Assembly (NCBI RefSeq): GCF_001553405.1 | Contig: NZ_KQ960952.1 | Coordinates: 89,865 to 153,864 of the forward strand | Reading direction: 5' to 3' | Length of the DNA: 64,000 nt | DNA from: Megasphaera hutchinsoni | Lineage (GTDB): Bacteria; Bacillota; Negativicutes; Veillonellales; Megasphaeraceae | In this document: positions 15,965-26,140 of the stretch, one piece after another | Numbering within the stretch: position 1 is the stretch's first letter | How the letters are laid out: each line of letters opens with the position of its first letter | The notes under the pieces: model-generated | What the model was told of the DNA's origin: nothing | Seen by the model: the letters and a program-made list of their open reading frames with translations, nothing else | Database searches by the model: none | Translations under genes and position numbers: made by a program

Positions 15965-18535
15965 ATGAAAGAAAAATTAGTTATCATTGATGGGAGTAGT
16001 CTGTTATATAGAGCGTTTTATGCAATTCCTATGTTAACAGATAGTCGCGGCAATTATACGAATGCTGTATATGGATTTTTAAACATGCTCCTTAAATTAT
16101 ATGAAGAATTACAGCCTAATTATGTTGCTGTAGCATTTGATAAAGATAAGCATACGTTTCGTAATGATATGTATGATGGATATAAGGCAACGAGAAAACC
16201 GGCCCCAGATGAATTACGACCTCAATTTGCTTTGATAAGAGAAGTATTAGCTAGTTTAGGAATTGCAGTTGTAGAGATGGATGGGTATGAAGGTGATGAT
16301 ATTTTAGGAACAATTGCAACTCATTCAGTAGAGCATAATTTGGATATTGCCATTGTGACAGGTGATCGGGATGCCTTACAATTAGTTAATGATCAGATTA
16401 CAGTTTATTTAACTAAAAAAGGGATTACTACTATGCTAGCGGTAACCCCAGATGTTATGGTTAAAGAATATGGATATACACCTGAACAGGTAGTGGATAT
16501 GAAATCGTTAATGGGGGATACGGCTGATAATATTCCAGGGGTACCAGGTGTGGGAGAAAAAACAGCACGAAAATTAATTGATGAATTTGGCAGTATTGAT
16601 GGTATTTATGCAAATGTAGACAATGTGACTGGTAATAAATTAAAAGAAAAACTAAAAAGTAATGAAGAGATGGCTCGGCTTTCTAAAAAGTTAGCTACTA
16701 TTCATTGTGATGTACCGATATCTTACACATTAGATATGTTTGTGCCAAAACCAAATGAAGGGGAAGCAGGCACATTATTTAGACAATTAGGATTACAAAG
16801 TTTATTATATCGGTTTGCTGGGTTTGATTGTTTTTCTAATTTAGGTAAAAGTGAAAAACAGATTTTTATGGAGAGTATCGAAGAAGTTCAATTTTTGCCA
16901 ACAGATATGGCGGGAAAAGTAGTAGCAGTAGGTATACAGTGTAATGATGAAAAGCCAGTTCCATGTATAGATAAGATGGTAATTGTCATAGAGAATAAGG
17001 GAATGATTGTACCTAACACAAAGATCAGTTCATTTATTAAGGAATTTGGTACAGCAAAGCAAATTATTACCTTAGATGGGAAATTGCTATATAAGGCGAT
17101 GCATATGATTAATGCACAAAGAATTCCCGTAGGAGATGTTGTCTTAGCAGCATACTTATTAGATCCGACTCGTTCTTCATATGATATTGCTTATTTAGCA
17201 GAGCGGTTTGATGTGGATGCGTTACGTCGAGAAAAACGAGATCTATTATATGACACATGGGGGATTTCCGCTGTGTGGGAGCAAGAAAAAGAGGCTTTAC
17301 AGACGGCGGGGTTAATGAATCTGTATGACAACATAGAAAAACCATTGTTGTATACGTTGGGAATTATGGAAAGCAATGGTTTTACTGTGAATATGACTCG
17401 TTTAGAGGTCATGAAAAAAGAACTAGTGCGCCAGGCAGAACAGTTAGAAAATACTATTTATGATGTGGCGGGAGAAAGCTTTAATATTAATTCACCTAAA
17501 CAATTAGGCCATATTCTTTTTGAAGTTTTGCGATTACCCGTAATGAAAAAAACGAAGACGGGCTATTCAACGAATATTGAGGTGCTAGAAGCATTATTGT
17601 ATAAGCATCCTATTATCGATAAAATTATTCGTTTTCGTACCTTGAAAAAATTAATTTCGACTTATTTAGAAGGATTAAAACCATTGGTATTTGAGCAGAC
17701 AGGACGGGTATATACTTCGTTTAATCAAATGGTAACGGCGACGGGGAGATTAAGTAGTTCTGATCCGAATTTACAAAATATTCCTATTCGTACAGAACAA
17801 GGGAAAAAAATTCGCTCTTTGTTTGTTCCTGGCAAGGGATTTGACTATATTGTTTCGGGGGATTATTCGCAAATTGAATTGCGCATATTGGCTCATCTAT
17901 CGCAAGATCCTACGATGATTGATGGCTTTAAAAAAAATCAAGATATTCATCGTCGGACGGCATCGGAAGTGTTTGGCATTCCGATGGAAAAAGTTACGGC
18001 AGAAGAGCGGGCACATGCTAAGGCAGTTAATTTTGGTATTATCTATGGGATTAGCGATTTTGGTTTATCGCGCAATATTGGTATTTCAATTCAACAAGCT
18101 AAAGTATATATTGAATCTTATTTTGCGAGATATAGTACGATTCAAGTGTATATGGAAAAACTTATTGAAGATGCACGAACAACAGGTATTACACGAACGA
18201 TGTTTGGTCGATTGCGTAGTTTAGGCGATATTCATAGTAAAAATTTTGCTCGCCGTTCGATGGCAGAACGGATGGCTATGAATACACCCATTCAGGGAAG
18301 TGCAGCTGATATTATTAAACTGGCTATGAATGCGGTGCAAGTGGAATTAGAAAAAGCACAGTTACGCAGTCAATTGTTAGTACAAGTCCATGATGAATTA
18401 GTTTTAGAAGTACCTAAAGAAGAATTAGATATAGTACAACATCTGTTAAAAACTACGATGGAAGGGATTGTATCATTATCCGTGCCATTGGTAGTAGATC
18501 TTCATTATGGAAGTAATTGGGAAGAAGCAAAATAG
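15965..18535 (+). CDS. polA: DNA polymerase I
   Basis: An 856-residue polymerase for Okazaki-fragment processing and repair. The N-terminal 5'-3' exonuclease is intact (opening IDGSSLLYRAFYAIP, then GDRDALQLV and the H3TH region PGVPGVGEKTA). The central 3'-5' exonuclease domain lacks the DxE and other acidic metal ligands, so proofreading is probably lost, as in many Firmicutes homologues. Polymerase motifs A (DYSQIELRILAHLS, near residue 634), B (KAVNFGIIYG, near 685) and C (QVHDELVLEV, near 807) are complete. mutM follows after 10 bases, then coaE, a common Firmicutes arrangement. Confidence 0.97.
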   Translation: MKEKLVIIDGSSLLYRAFYAIPMLTDSRGNYTNAVYGFLNMLLKLYEELQPNYVAVAFDKDKHTFRNDMYDGYKATRKPAPDELRPQFALIREVLASLGIAVVEMDGYEGDDILGTIATHSVEHNLDIAIVTGDRDALQLVNDQITVYLTKKGITTMLAVTPDVMVKEYGYTPEQVVDMKSLMGDTADNIPGVPGVGEKTARKLIDEFGSIDGIYANVDNVTGNKLKEKLKSNEEMARLSKKLATIHCDVPISYTLDMFVPKPNEGEAGTLFRQLGLQSLLYRFAGFDCFSNLGKSEKQIFMESIEEVQFLPTDMAGKVVAVGIQCNDEKPVPCIDKMVIVIENKGMIVPNTKISSFIKEFGTAKQIITLDGKLLYKAMHMINAQRIPVGDVVLAAYLLDPTRSSYDIAYLAERFDVDALRREKRDLLYDTWGISAVWEQEKEALQTAGLMNLYDNIEKPLLYTLGIMESNGFTVNMTRLEVMKKELVRQAEQLENTIYDVAGESFNINSPKQLGHILFEVLRLPVMKKTKTGYSTNIEVLEALLYKHPIIDKIIRFRTLKKLISTYLEGLKPLVFEQTGRVYTSFNQMVTATGRLSSSDPNLQNIPIRTEQGKKIRSLFVPGKGFDYIVSGDYSQIELRILAHLSQDPTMIDGFKKNQDIHRRTASEVFGIPMEKVTAEERAHAKAVNFGIIYGISDFGLSRNIGISIQQAKVYIESYFARYSTIQVYMEKLIEDARTTGITRTMFGRLRSLGDIHSKNFARRSMAERMAMNTPIQGSAADIIKLAMNAVQVELEKAQLRSQLLVQVHDELVLEVPKEELDIVQHLLKTTMEGIVSLSVPLVVDLHYGSNWEEAK

Positions 18536-18545
18536 GAGGGTATAT

Positions 18546-19379
18546 ATGCCGGAGTTACCAGAAGTCGAAACAATTCGTACTGCTCTAGAATCATATATAG
18601 TCGGGAAAAACATAGAACGGGTAACTGTCGGTTTACCACGCTTAGTAAAGAATGTATCTGTTTTAACGTTTCAGCAGAAAACACAAGGTTGCACGATTTT
18701 GGGTATTCGTCGACGGGGAAAATATTTAACGCTGCTTCTTTCTGGTTCAGTACATGTGATGATTCATTTACGCATGACAGGTAGGCTGTTATATATGGAT
18801 AGGTTACCTGCAATGACGGATCATATACATATTTATTTTCGACTAAATAAAGGGTTTTTGGTGTATCATGATGTACGTACATTTGGTGGCTTTTGGTTGG
18901 TACCAATAACGGGGATGACTGGTATTGATGGATATGATTCGTTGGGACCGGACGGAAATAGTCCTAAGTTTACAGCCACTTATTTATATTGGTTGGTGCA
19001 AAAAAGAAAAAGTACGATTAAGGCAGTGCTACTTGATCAAAAAGTAGTAGCAGGATTAGGTAATATATATGTTGATGAAGCACTATTCTTAGCTAAAATT
19101 CGTCCTGATGAAAAGGCTAATGTTCTTTCGTTACATGCTTGTAAAGTCCTACATGAAGCAATAAATCAGGTGTTAACTCAGGGAATTTCCCATGGGGGAA
19201 CGACGATTCGGGATTATGTAAATGGAATAGGTAAAGAGGGATCCCATCAGCATTTTTTGCAAGTTTATGGGAAAGAGGGCAGTCCCTGTCCACGGTGTGG
19301 TCATACGATACAGTATATAAAACTGGGAGGACGGGGGACACATTTTTGTCCTTTATGTCAAAGGCGAAAGGGAAGATAA
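18546..19379 (+). CDS. mutM: Formamidopyrimidine-DNA glycosylase MutM (Fpg)
   Basis: A 277-residue bifunctional glycosylase/AP lyase that removes 8-oxoguanine. The start must be ATG at 18546, because the mature N-terminus PELPE carries the catalytic Pro and Glu; AGGAGG lies seven bases upstream. The H2TH region QKVVAGLGNIYVDEALF and a C-terminal zinc finger (CPRCGHTIQYIKLGGRGTHFC, continuing to the last CQ) are complete. An in-frame ATG at 18507 lies inside polA and would bury the catalytic Pro. coaE follows after 4 bases. Confidence 0.97.
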   Translation: MPELPEVETIRTALESYIVGKNIERVTVGLPRLVKNVSVLTFQQKTQGCTILGIRRRGKYLTLLLSGSVHVMIHLRMTGRLLYMDRLPAMTDHIHIYFRLNKGFLVYHDVRTFGGFWLVPITGMTGIDGYDSLGPDGNSPKFTATYLYWLVQKRKSTIKAVLLDQKVVAGLGNIYVDEALFLAKIRPDEKANVLSLHACKVLHEAINQVLTQGISHGGTTIRDYVNGIGKEGSHQHFLQVYGKEGSPCPRCGHTIQYIKLGGRGTHFCPLCQRRKGR

Positions 19380-19383
19380 TACT

Positions 19384-19986
19384 ATGTATAAAATTGGTTT
19401 AACGGGAGGCATTGCCTCAGGTAAAAGTACGGTTGTAGATATGCTACGACAGGAAGGGGCATGTGTAGTTGATTGTGATATTTTGGCAAGAGAAGTAGTG
19501 GCTCCCGGAACGGTGGGATTACAACAAGTAGTCAATGCCTTTGGCGAGCATGTGTTACGGGAAGATAAGTCGTTGAATCGAGATAGGTTAGGAAAACTGG
19601 TTTTTGGAAATGAAGTTAATAAAGAACGGTTGGAACGTATTTTATTTCCGTTGATTTTTTCGTCTTTACAAGCAAAAATGCAAGAATTGGCAAGGTTGAA
19701 TTGTAAACTTGTTTTTTTGGACATGCCCTTATTATTTGAAGTGAATTATCAAACGCAGGTAGATGAAGTTTGGGTTGTTTATGTCCCACGCGATATCCAA
19801 TTGCATCGTCTTATGCTGCGTAATGGCTATGAGCAAAAAGAGGCAGAAGCGCGTATTCATTCGCAGTGGACGATGGATAAAAAAATAAAGTTGGCTTCTG
19901 TGATTATTGATAATCAAGGAAGTTTAGAAGATACGAAAAAACAGATAAAACAGCAATGGGTACGGTTGCAACGGGAAATAGTGTAG
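19384..19986 (+). CDS. coaE: Dephospho-CoA kinase
   Basis: A 200-residue P-loop kinase performing the last step of coenzyme A synthesis. The P-loop GGIASGKST is at residues 8-16, and DMPLLFE is the conserved lid-side acidic motif. The gene follows mutM by 4 bases, without a strong ribosome binding site (GGGAAG within the mutM end), so coupling is likely. Confidence 0.95.
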   Translation: MYKIGLTGGIASGKSTVVDMLRQEGACVVDCDILAREVVAPGTVGLQQVVNAFGEHVLREDKSLNRDRLGKLVFGNEVNKERLERILFPLIFSSLQAKMQELARLNCKLVFLDMPLLFEVNYQTQVDEVWVVYVPRDIQLHRLMLRNGYEQKEAEARIHSQWTMDKKIKLASVIIDNQGSLEDTKKQIKQQWVRLQREIV

Positions 19987-20013
19987 TTGTGATTCGTTGT
20001 TTAGGAGGTTAGT

Positions 20014-20595
20014 TTGAGAAAAAAAAAGGCAACACATTTTCGTCTAAAATTGATAGTCGCTATTATGGCGATTTGTATATGTGCGACCTATTTTTATTCA
20101 TGGAAAAATGTGGTTATGCGTCAATTTGTATACCCTTTGCAGTACGAATATTTGGTTCGTCATTATGCTGCACAAGAAGGAGTAGAACCAGCATTGGTAG
20201 CATCGGTTATTTTAGTGGAAAGTAAGTTTGATAAAGAAGCGGCATCTCATCGAGGGGCACAAGGACTGATGCAGATTATGCCGGATACAGGGGAATGGAT
20301 AGCTAAAAAAATGGGTGTACGATCTTTTCATCCAGCCCAATTAGGGGATGCTCGAATAAATATTCGCATGGGTACATGGTATTTATCATACCTTATGCGG
20401 GTCTATAAGGGTAACAAGGTGTTGGCATTGGCTGCTTATAATGCGGGGAGAGGATATGTCGATTTATGGATTCAAAACTATGGTTGGACCACAGATTTTT
20501 CAGAAATTGATAAGATACCCTTTGCAGAAACACGTGAATATGTTAAAATAGTATTGCTGAATGAACAGCAGTACAAGCTTTTATATGATTTTTAG
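20014..20595 (+). CDS. Membrane-anchored lytic murein transglycosylase (SLT fold)
   Basis: A 193-residue protein with a basic N-terminus and one membrane helix (about residues 12-30), then a soluble lytic transglycosylase domain. The catalytic Glu lies in VESKFDKEAAS, followed by GAQGLMQIMP and ALAAYNAG, the three SLT signatures. It cleaves peptidoglycan glycan strands to 1,6-anhydro products. The start is TTG at 20014, with AGGAGG five bases upstream; the next in-frame ATG would remove half the anchor. It runs on from coaE with a 27-base gap and is followed at once by tRNA-Leu. Confidence 0.9.
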   Translation: MRKKKATHFRLKLIVAIMAICICATYFYSWKNVVMRQFVYPLQYEYLVRHYAAQEGVEPALVASVILVESKFDKEAASHRGAQGLMQIMPDTGEWIAKKMGVRSFHPAQLGDARINIRMGTWYLSYLMRVYKGNKVLALAAYNAGRGYVDLWIQNYGWTTDFSEIDKIPFAETREYVKIVLLNEQQYKLLYDF

Positions 20596-20604
20596 TTCTT
20601 TTAC

Positions 20605-20689
20605 GCGGTTGTGGCGGAACGGCAGACGCGCTGTCTTCAGGCGGCAGTGATCAACGATCGTGTGGGTTCAAATCCCACCAACCGCACCA
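20605..20689 (+). tRNA. tRNA-Leu(CAG)
   Basis: An 85-base class II tRNA with encoded CCA. The acceptor arm GCGGTTG pairs with CAACCGC, the anticodon stem CTGTC/GGCAG encloses TTCAGGC with anticodon CAG, a long variable arm follows, and the T-arm is GTGGG-TTCAAAT-CCCAC. The long variable arm and CAG anticodon identify leucine. Confidence 0.95.
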
Positions 20690-20698
20690 GTGTGAATT

Positions 20699-21412
20699 AT
20701 GGATAAGACATTGATTGAAACATTCAAACAGTGGAATATCACTTCTGTTCTCCCACTCTCCGTGGGAGCTTTTCAATTGTTAGAAGTGTTCGATGTGGTG
20801 AGTGAACAGGGTGTAGAAAAAGAATTTTGTTTGTTTCGTTACTTAAATCGTGATAATGGTTGGTTTGTGAAAGCCAGTTTTAATTTATCTTCGCATGAAT
20901 TTTCTGTTCGTGTAAATATTGGGATGCTAGAATTTTCTCTTATTGAATTTATTACAGATAAATGGGAATATTTTCAGCAAATGGTTGCATCTCGGTTAGT
21001 TTCTGTAATTGATGGACATTATGTGCATCGAGAAAAAAACGTGATGTCGATCGTACGTGAAAAGGGGATTACCCAAGTAAATTGGGAGTCGTTTTTACCC
21101 ACTCAATATAAGTCATTTCGGCGAGATATAAGTCCTACAAATGCAGTGCAAATCATTAATGGATCTTATATGATATTGTCTTATTATGATGTAATAACAA
21201 GAAGTGGCTTATCATTGATGTATAATTTGTTGCGCGATGATTTTTTTGCAGAACAACGAGTATACAATTTCCCTAATTTAGTACATGATTTTGATAGTTC
21301 TACTATACAAGATGTACAACGGGCAGTGCAATCACGATTGATAGGTGTATTAGATGAACTGGAACAGGCAGTTCAGGCAGAACAAATGACACGAGATGAA
21401 CAGAACATGTGA
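20699..21412 (+). CDS. Unknown protein downstream of tRNA-Leu
   Basis: A 237-residue soluble protein with balanced composition and no membrane helix or recognised motif. It lacks cysteines apart from one near the start. The reading frame is open over its full length and codon use matches its neighbours, so it is probably real, but the ATG lies only ten bases past the tRNA and has no Shine-Dalgarno. A GC-rich hairpin followed by CTTTTC lies within codons 18-25. The rimP operon follows after a terminator. I cannot assign a function. Confidence 0.6.
   Translation: MDKTLIETFKQWNITSVLPLSVGAFQLLEVFDVVSEQGVEKEFCLFRYLNRDNGWFVKASFNLSSHEFSVRVNIGMLEFSLIEFITDKWEYFQQMVASRLVSVIDGHYVHREKNVMSIVREKGITQVNWESFLPTQYKSFRRDISPTNAVQIINGSYMILSYYDVITRSGLSLMYNLLRDDFFAEQRVYNFPNLVHDFDSSTIQDVQRAVQSRLIGVLDELEQAVQAEQMTRDEQNM
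20750..20773 (+). terminator. Terminator-like hairpin within the 5' part of the unknown gene
   Basis: A perfect 7-base-pair GC-rich stem, CTCCCAC with GTGGGAG, around TCTCC, then CTTTTC. It may end tRNA-Leu transcripts, but lies inside the reading frame that follows. The T-tract is short. Confidence 0.45.
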
Positions 21413-21437
21413 TAGGCAACAGGCTTATGGTTATTGT

Positions 21438-21465
21438 AGAGTGGGGCTTCCCACTCTTATCTTTT
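21438..21465 (+). terminator. Hairpin between the unknown gene and rimP
   Basis: An 8-base-pair perfect stem, AGAGTGGG with CCCACTCT, around GCTT, then TATCTTTT. It shares the CCCACTCT word with the hairpin at 20750. Confidence 0.6.
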
Positions 21466-21495
21466 ACATCTGTATTTTTTATAAGGTGGGGTATT

Positions 21496-21954
21496 ATGAA
21501 AAGAGAAACAATTGAACAATATGTGGCAGACAAAGTTGAAGCCATGTTAACAAACACTGCGTTAGAGTTAGTTGATGTGGAGTATGTTCGGGAAAAAGAC
21601 TGGTATTTACGCGTGTTTATTGATAAAGAAGGCGGCGTTGACTTAGAAGATTGTCGAAGCATAAGTGAACAATTAAGCAAACTTCTTGATCAAGATGATC
21701 CCATTGGTGATTCTTATTTGTTAGAAGTATCATCACCAGGATTAGATCGAATTTTGAAAAAAGAAAAAGATTTTATTCGCTATGCTGGTCGTATGGTGGA
21801 TATTCATCTGTTTGCACCTCTTTCAGGGACAAAAGCCCTAGTGGGAAAATTGATGCAAAAAAAAGAAGATAAGCTGTATATTTTAATAGATGAAGAAGAA
21901 TGTATATTGGAAATGAAACAGATTGCACAAGTTCGTTTACATATTGATTTTTAA
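21496..21954 (+). CDS. rimP: Ribosome maturation factor RimP
   Basis: A 152-residue factor for late assembly of the 30S subunit. Conserved family segments are visible: LVDVEYVREKDWYLRVFIDKE, the DLEDCRSISEQLS helix, and SPGLDRIL. ATG at 21496 has AAGGTGGGG upstream; the open frame extends further 5' but only through terminator sequence. It heads the classical rimP-nusA-rnpM-rplGA-infB-rbfA cluster and ends one base into the nusA leader. Confidence 0.95.
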   Translation: MKRETIEQYVADKVEAMLTNTALELVDVEYVREKDWYLRVFIDKEGGVDLEDCRSISEQLSKLLDQDDPIGDSYLLEVSSPGLDRILKKEKDFIRYAGRMVDIHLFAPLSGTKALVGKLMQKKEDKLYILIDEEECILEMKQIAQVRLHIDF

Positions 21955-21968
21955 TGGAGGTTGGACAC

Positions 21969-23096
21969 GTGAATAAGGAATTACTTAATGCCATTGCGTT
22001 TTTAGCAAAAGAAAAAGGAGTGGCACCTGATGTTATTTATGACTCGTTAGAAGCGGTATTGCTTACAGCATATAAAAAAGAACCTGAGGCAAATCCGATT
22101 GCAGATGTGGAATTCAATCGAGAAACAGGTGATTATCGTATTGTTGCGGCGAAAAATGTGGTGGAAACGGTAACAAATATGAATGAAGAGATTTCTTTAG
22201 AGGACGCACAGCAGATTCATTCGTCATATGAAATTGGGGATATGATTCATGTGGATGTTACACCTAATAATTTTGGCCGCATTGCTGCACAGGCGGCTAA
22301 GCAAGTAATGATTCAACGGTTGCGTGAGGCAGAACGTAGTATGGTGTATGATGAATTTTATAATCGGACTGATGATGTTGTTACAGGCTTAGTACAGCGT
22401 ATTGAAAATAAAAATGTATATGTTGATTTGGGTAAAGCGGAAGCCATATTACCACCAACGGAACAAATACCGAGCGAAACTTATTATATTGGGCGTCGTA
22501 TTAAGTGTTATGTTGTAGAAGTACGAAAAACGACGAAGGGAGCACAAATTTTAATTTCTCGCACCCATCCAGGATTGTTAAAACGTTTGTTTGAATTAGA
22601 AGTTCCAGAAATATATGAAGGTGTAGTAGAGTTAAAATCAGTAGCACGAGAACCAGGAAAACGATCCAAAATTGCTGTTTTTTCACGGGATGATAAGGTA
22701 GATTCTGTGGGGGCTTGTGTAGGACCTAAAGGCGTGCGTGTGCAAAATATCGTGACGGAATTACAGAATGAAAAAATAGATATCGTAAAGTGGGATGAAG
22801 ATTCAGCTGTATATATTGCAAATGCTCTTTCGCCAGCACAGGTGTTTTCAGTTACAGTGGATGAAGAAAATAAGATGGCAAATGTTATCGTACCAGATTT
22901 TCAATTATCACTGGCTATTGGTAAGGCCGGGCAGAATGCAAGATTAGCAGCAAAACTTACAAATTGGAAGATAGATATAAAAAGTGAAAGTCAAGCACAA
23001 GGTGAGGAAACGAAAACAGTAGAATTAGAACAGTCGGAATGTTCGGATATTTTACATGAAATAGCTAATCTTTCGGAGGTTTCTGAAGTAGAATAG
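21969..23096 (+). CDS. nusA: Transcription elongation/termination factor NusA
   Basis: A 375-residue RNA polymerase-binding factor that affects pausing, termination and antitermination. It has an N-terminal polymerase-binding domain (1-125), an S1 domain around the GLVQRIENKNVYVDLGK segment, and two KH domains, the second ending LAIGKAGQNARLAAKLT. There is no C-terminal acidic repeat, as usual outside Proteobacteria. The start is set at GTG 21969, since GGAGG lies eight bases before it; the ATG at 21954 overlaps the rimP stop and lacks a site. Confidence 0.94.
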   Translation: MNKELLNAIAFLAKEKGVAPDVIYDSLEAVLLTAYKKEPEANPIADVEFNRETGDYRIVAAKNVVETVTNMNEEISLEDAQQIHSSYEIGDMIHVDVTPNNFGRIAAQAAKQVMIQRLREAERSMVYDEFYNRTDDVVTGLVQRIENKNVYVDLGKAEAILPPTEQIPSETYYIGRRIKCYVVEVRKTTKGAQILISRTHPGLLKRLFELEVPEIYEGVVELKSVAREPGKRSKIAVFSRDDKVDSVGACVGPKGVRVQNIVTELQNEKIDIVKWDEDSAVYIANALSPAQVFSVTVDEENKMANVIVPDFQLSLAIGKAGQNARLAAKLTNWKIDIKSESQAQGEETKTVELEQSECSDILHEIANLSEVSEVE

Positions 23097-23105
23097 GAGG
23101 TACGG

Positions 23106-23366
23106 ATGAAACAAAAAAAAATGCCTGTACGTGTTTGTGCAGGATGCCAAGAACAAAAGTTAAAAAAAGATATGATTCGGATTGTACGAACGGCAGAAGG
23201 GGAAGTAATGGTAGATTCGACAGGACGTAAAGCAGGTAGAGGGGTATATCTTTGTCATGATGCGCAATGTTTGGTAAAAGCTCGTAAAGAACATCGTTTA
23301 GAGCGTTCATTGAAGGCTAACGTATCCGATGAAATTTATGAGCGTTTATTACAGGATTTAGTGTGA
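23106..23366 (+). CDS. rnpM: RNase P modulator RnpM (YlxR family)
   Basis: An 86-residue RNA-binding protein of the YlxR family, recently assigned as a modulator of RNase P. The signature RVCAGCQEQKLKKDMIRIV and the GRGVYLC motif are present. AGGAGG precedes the ATG by six bases. It lies between nusA and rplGA, the conserved place. Confidence 0.92.
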   Translation: MKQKKMPVRVCAGCQEQKLKKDMIRIVRTAEGEVMVDSTGRKAGRGVYLCHDAQCLVKARKEHRLERSLKANVSDEIYERLLQDLV

Positions 23367-23677
23367 TGTTGCAGAATCGGATTTTAAATTTATTGGGATT
23401 AGCTTGTCGAGCTCGTAAAATTATTAGTGGGGATAAACCAGTTTTACAGAGTTTACAAAATCAAAGACCAAGATTAGTATTTATTGCAGCTGATGGAAAC
23501 AGGGATAAACAAGATAAGTATCGTTATATTTGTGAACAACAGCATGTACCAGTGATTGATATGTATACAAAGATGGAACTAGGTAGTGCTGTAGGGAAAA
23601 AAGAACATATTGTTGTGGCACTTCTTGATGAAGGTTTTGCGGCAGCGATTTTGAAGGTGTTGAAAGAAATGAAATAA
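23366..23677 (+). CDS. rplGA: L7Ae-like ribosomal protein (YlxQ)
   Basis: A 103-residue member of the L7Ae/L30e family, which binds kink-turn RNA. The opening [19 protein letters not shown] and the central [12 protein letters not shown] are typical of YlxQ. ATG at 23366 overlaps the rnpM stop (TGATG); the GTG three bases earlier is the alternative. It is translationally coupled to rnpM and 13 bases from infB. Confidence 0.88.
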   Translation: MLQNRILNLLGLACRARKIISGDKPVLQSLQNQRPRLVFIAADGNRDKQDKYRYICEQQHVPVIDMYTKMELGSAVGKKEHIVVALLDEGFAAAILKVLKEMK

Positions 23678-23690
23678 AGGGGGTACGTTG

Positions 23691-26126
23691 ATGAGTAAAA
23701 AACGGGTGTATGAAGTAGCTAAAGAGTATAATAGATCGATCAAAGAAGTAATTGACTTATTGTCTAAACAAAATATTAAAGTTACGAATTTTTCCGGTGT
23801 AGATGAACAAATGGAGCAAATTATTGCTCGAACATTTGCTCATGAAGTAAGGTCAACCCCAAAAGATGACCATATAAAAGTAGAGGGAACACAGCATAAT
23901 ACAAGTGGAAATATGCATCATCAAGATAATAAAAATCACGGATTTACAAAAGCGGTTGAAACGAAAGAAAAGAATACGTTTGTGACGTTACATCAAGGGC
24001 AGGGTGTGAAACAAGAAAAGACACATCATTCGGATCATAGACAAGCTTCGGAGAAAGAGCATTTAAAAAAACAGAGCAAAGGAGTTTCTGATAAGGTGCA
24101 TGTATCGGATAAACCAAACGATAGACATAGTAAAATGAATGGGACTCATGGAAAAGGCGAAAATAAGCGAACAAAGATTTTTGCAAAACCACAGGATATG
24201 TTGGGAAAAAATGATAATAAAAAGAAGAAGAACCCCAATGGGCGTAATGGACAGGGGGGAGCACGTCCGCATACGCTACTTTCTAATGTATTGAATAAGG
24301 GAAAGCATAAGAATAATAAAAATCAAAAGACATTTCATATGACACAGGAAGGTAATAATGCGACTCAGCAGAAAAAAAATTATCCGACGGAAATTGCTAT
24401 TCCGGAAACAATTATTGTTAAAGATTTTGCCGAACGGTTAGGGCGGGATGTCGGAGAAGTTATTAAAAAATTATTGTTAGGTGGTATTATGGCCACGATT
24501 AATCAAGAAATTGATTTTGAAACGGCATCGCTTATTGCGGATGAATTTGGCGTTACGGTTACTGCGGAAGAAGCACCAGCTGATCCTACTGAAATTGAAG
24601 AAATTGAAGATGCTCCAGAAACATTACAGATTAGACCGCCTGTTGTTACGATAATGGGACATGTTGACCATGGTAAGACCAGTTTGTTAGATGCGATTAG
24701 ACAATCGAATGTAACTAGTCATGAAGCCGGTGGGATTACGCAGCATATAGGGGCTTATCAGGTGCGGTATAATGGTAAAAAAATTGTTTTTATGGATACA
24801 CCGGGGCATGAAGCGTTTACCGCTATGCGTGCACGGGGAGCCCAAGTAACGGATATTGCAGTTTTAGTTGTTGCAGCGGATGATGGTGTTATGCCACAAA
24901 CAATTGAATCAATCAATCATGCTAAATCTGCTGGTGTGCCTATTATTGTTGCCATTAATAAAATGGATAAAGAAGGGGCTAATCCCGACCATGTTATGCA
25001 GCAATTGACGGAATATGGGTTAGTTAGTGAAGCTTGGGGTGGCGATACGATTATGGTACCCGTATCGGCACATAAAAAGATGGGGTTAGATGAATTATTA
25101 GAAAATATTCTTGTTTTAGCGGAAGTATCTGAATTAAAGGCTAATCCGAATCGTCCAGCACAGGGTGTCGTTATTGAAGCGAAGTTAGATAAAGGCAGAG
25201 GTCCAGTTGCATCTGTTTTAGTACAAAAAGGGACGTTACATGTAGGGGATACGATTATTGTAGGACCTTGTTTTGGTAAGGTTCGGGCGATGAATAGTGA
25301 ACGTGGAGAACGTGTAAAAAAAGCGGAGCCATCTATTCCTGTTGAAATATTAGGCTTGAATGATGTGCCTGAAGCAGGCGATATTTTAAATGTAACGGAT
25401 GAAAAAACAGCACGTTCGGTTGCAGAAAAACGAATGGAAAAGAAACGCACCTCTGCATTGCGGGCGAATGCCAAAGTGACTTTAGATGATTTATTCAATC
25501 AAATTCAGCAAGGGGAATTAAAGGAATTGCCTATTATTATTAAAGGCGATGTACAAGGATCGGTGGAAGCACTTAGTCAGTCGTTATTAGGGATTAAGAG
25601 TGATGAAGTACGTATTGCTATTGTACATGCAGGAGTGGGTGCTATTTCTGAATCTGATATTATGTTAGCATCCGCATCTAACGCTTTAGTAATTGGCTTT
25701 AATGTGCGTCCTGATGCAGCAGCTCGGAAGGCAGCAGAACATGAAAATGTAGATATGCGGATGTATCGTGTCATTTATGATGCGTTAAATGATGTTGAAT
25801 CAGCTATTAAAGGGATGCTTGAAAAGAAATATGAAGAACATATTGTGGGACGGGCAGAAGTAAGAAAAGTTATTTCTACACCGAAAGTTATTGTTGGTGG
25901 TTCTTATGTAAAAGAAGGAAAAATTACCAATTCATCAAAGGTTCGCTTAATACGGAATGGCATCGTAGCATATGAAGGGGAAATCGATGGTTTGCGTCGA
26001 TTTAAAGATGATGTAAAGGAAGTTGCGGCAGGATATGAATGCGGCATTACATTGGATAAATATCGCGATATCAAAGAAGGCGATGAAATTGAAGCGTATG
26101 AAATGGTAGAAATCGCTCCGGAATAA
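23691..26126 (+). CDS. infB: Translation initiation factor IF-2
   Basis: An 811-residue GTPase that brings initiator tRNA to the 30S subunit. The N-terminal IF2-N domain (1-55) is followed by a disordered linker to about 230, unusually rich in His, Lys and Asn. A second IF2-N domain follows (about 240-290). G-domain motifs are GHVDHGKTS (from residue 322), [12 protein letters not shown] and SAHKKMG. Domains II-IV complete the protein. AAAGGGGG precedes the ATG; a TTG one codon earlier is possible. Confidence 0.97.
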   Translation: MSKKRVYEVAKEYNRSIKEVIDLLSKQNIKVTNFSGVDEQMEQIIARTFAHEVRSTPKDDHIKVEGTQHNTSGNMHHQDNKNHGFTKAVETKEKNTFVTLHQGQGVKQEKTHHSDHRQASEKEHLKKQSKGVSDKVHVSDKPNDRHSKMNGTHGKGENKRTKIFAKPQDMLGKNDNKKKKNPNGRNGQGGARPHTLLSNVLNKGKHKNNKNQKTFHMTQEGNNATQQKKNYPTEIAIPETIIVKDFAERLGRDVGEVIKKLLLGGIMATINQEIDFETASLIADEFGVTVTAEEAPADPTEIEEIEDAPETLQIRPPVVTIMGHVDHGKTSLLDAIRQSNVTSHEAGGITQHIGAYQVRYNGKKIVFMDTPGHEAFTAMRARGAQVTDIAVLVVAADDGVMPQTIESINHAKSAGVPIIVAINKMDKEGANPDHVMQQLTEYGLVSEAWGGDTIMVPVSAHKKMGLDELLENILVLAEVSELKANPNRPAQGVVIEAKLDKGRGPVASVLVQKGTLHVGDTIIVGPCFGKVRAMNSERGERVKKAEPSIPVEILGLNDVPEAGDILNVTDEKTARSVAEKRMEKKRTSALRANAKVTLDDLFNQIQQGELKELPIIIKGDVQGSVEALSQSLLGIKSDEVRIAIVHAGVGAISESDIMLASASNALVIGFNVRPDAAARKAAEHENVDMRMYRVIYDALNDVESAIKGMLEKKYEEHIVGRAEVRKVISTPKVIVGGSYVKEGKITNSSKVRLIRNGIVAYEGEIDGLRRFKDDVKEVAAGYECGITLDKYRDIKEGDEIEAYEMVEIAPE

Positions 26127-26140
26127 AGGAGGTGTATACG

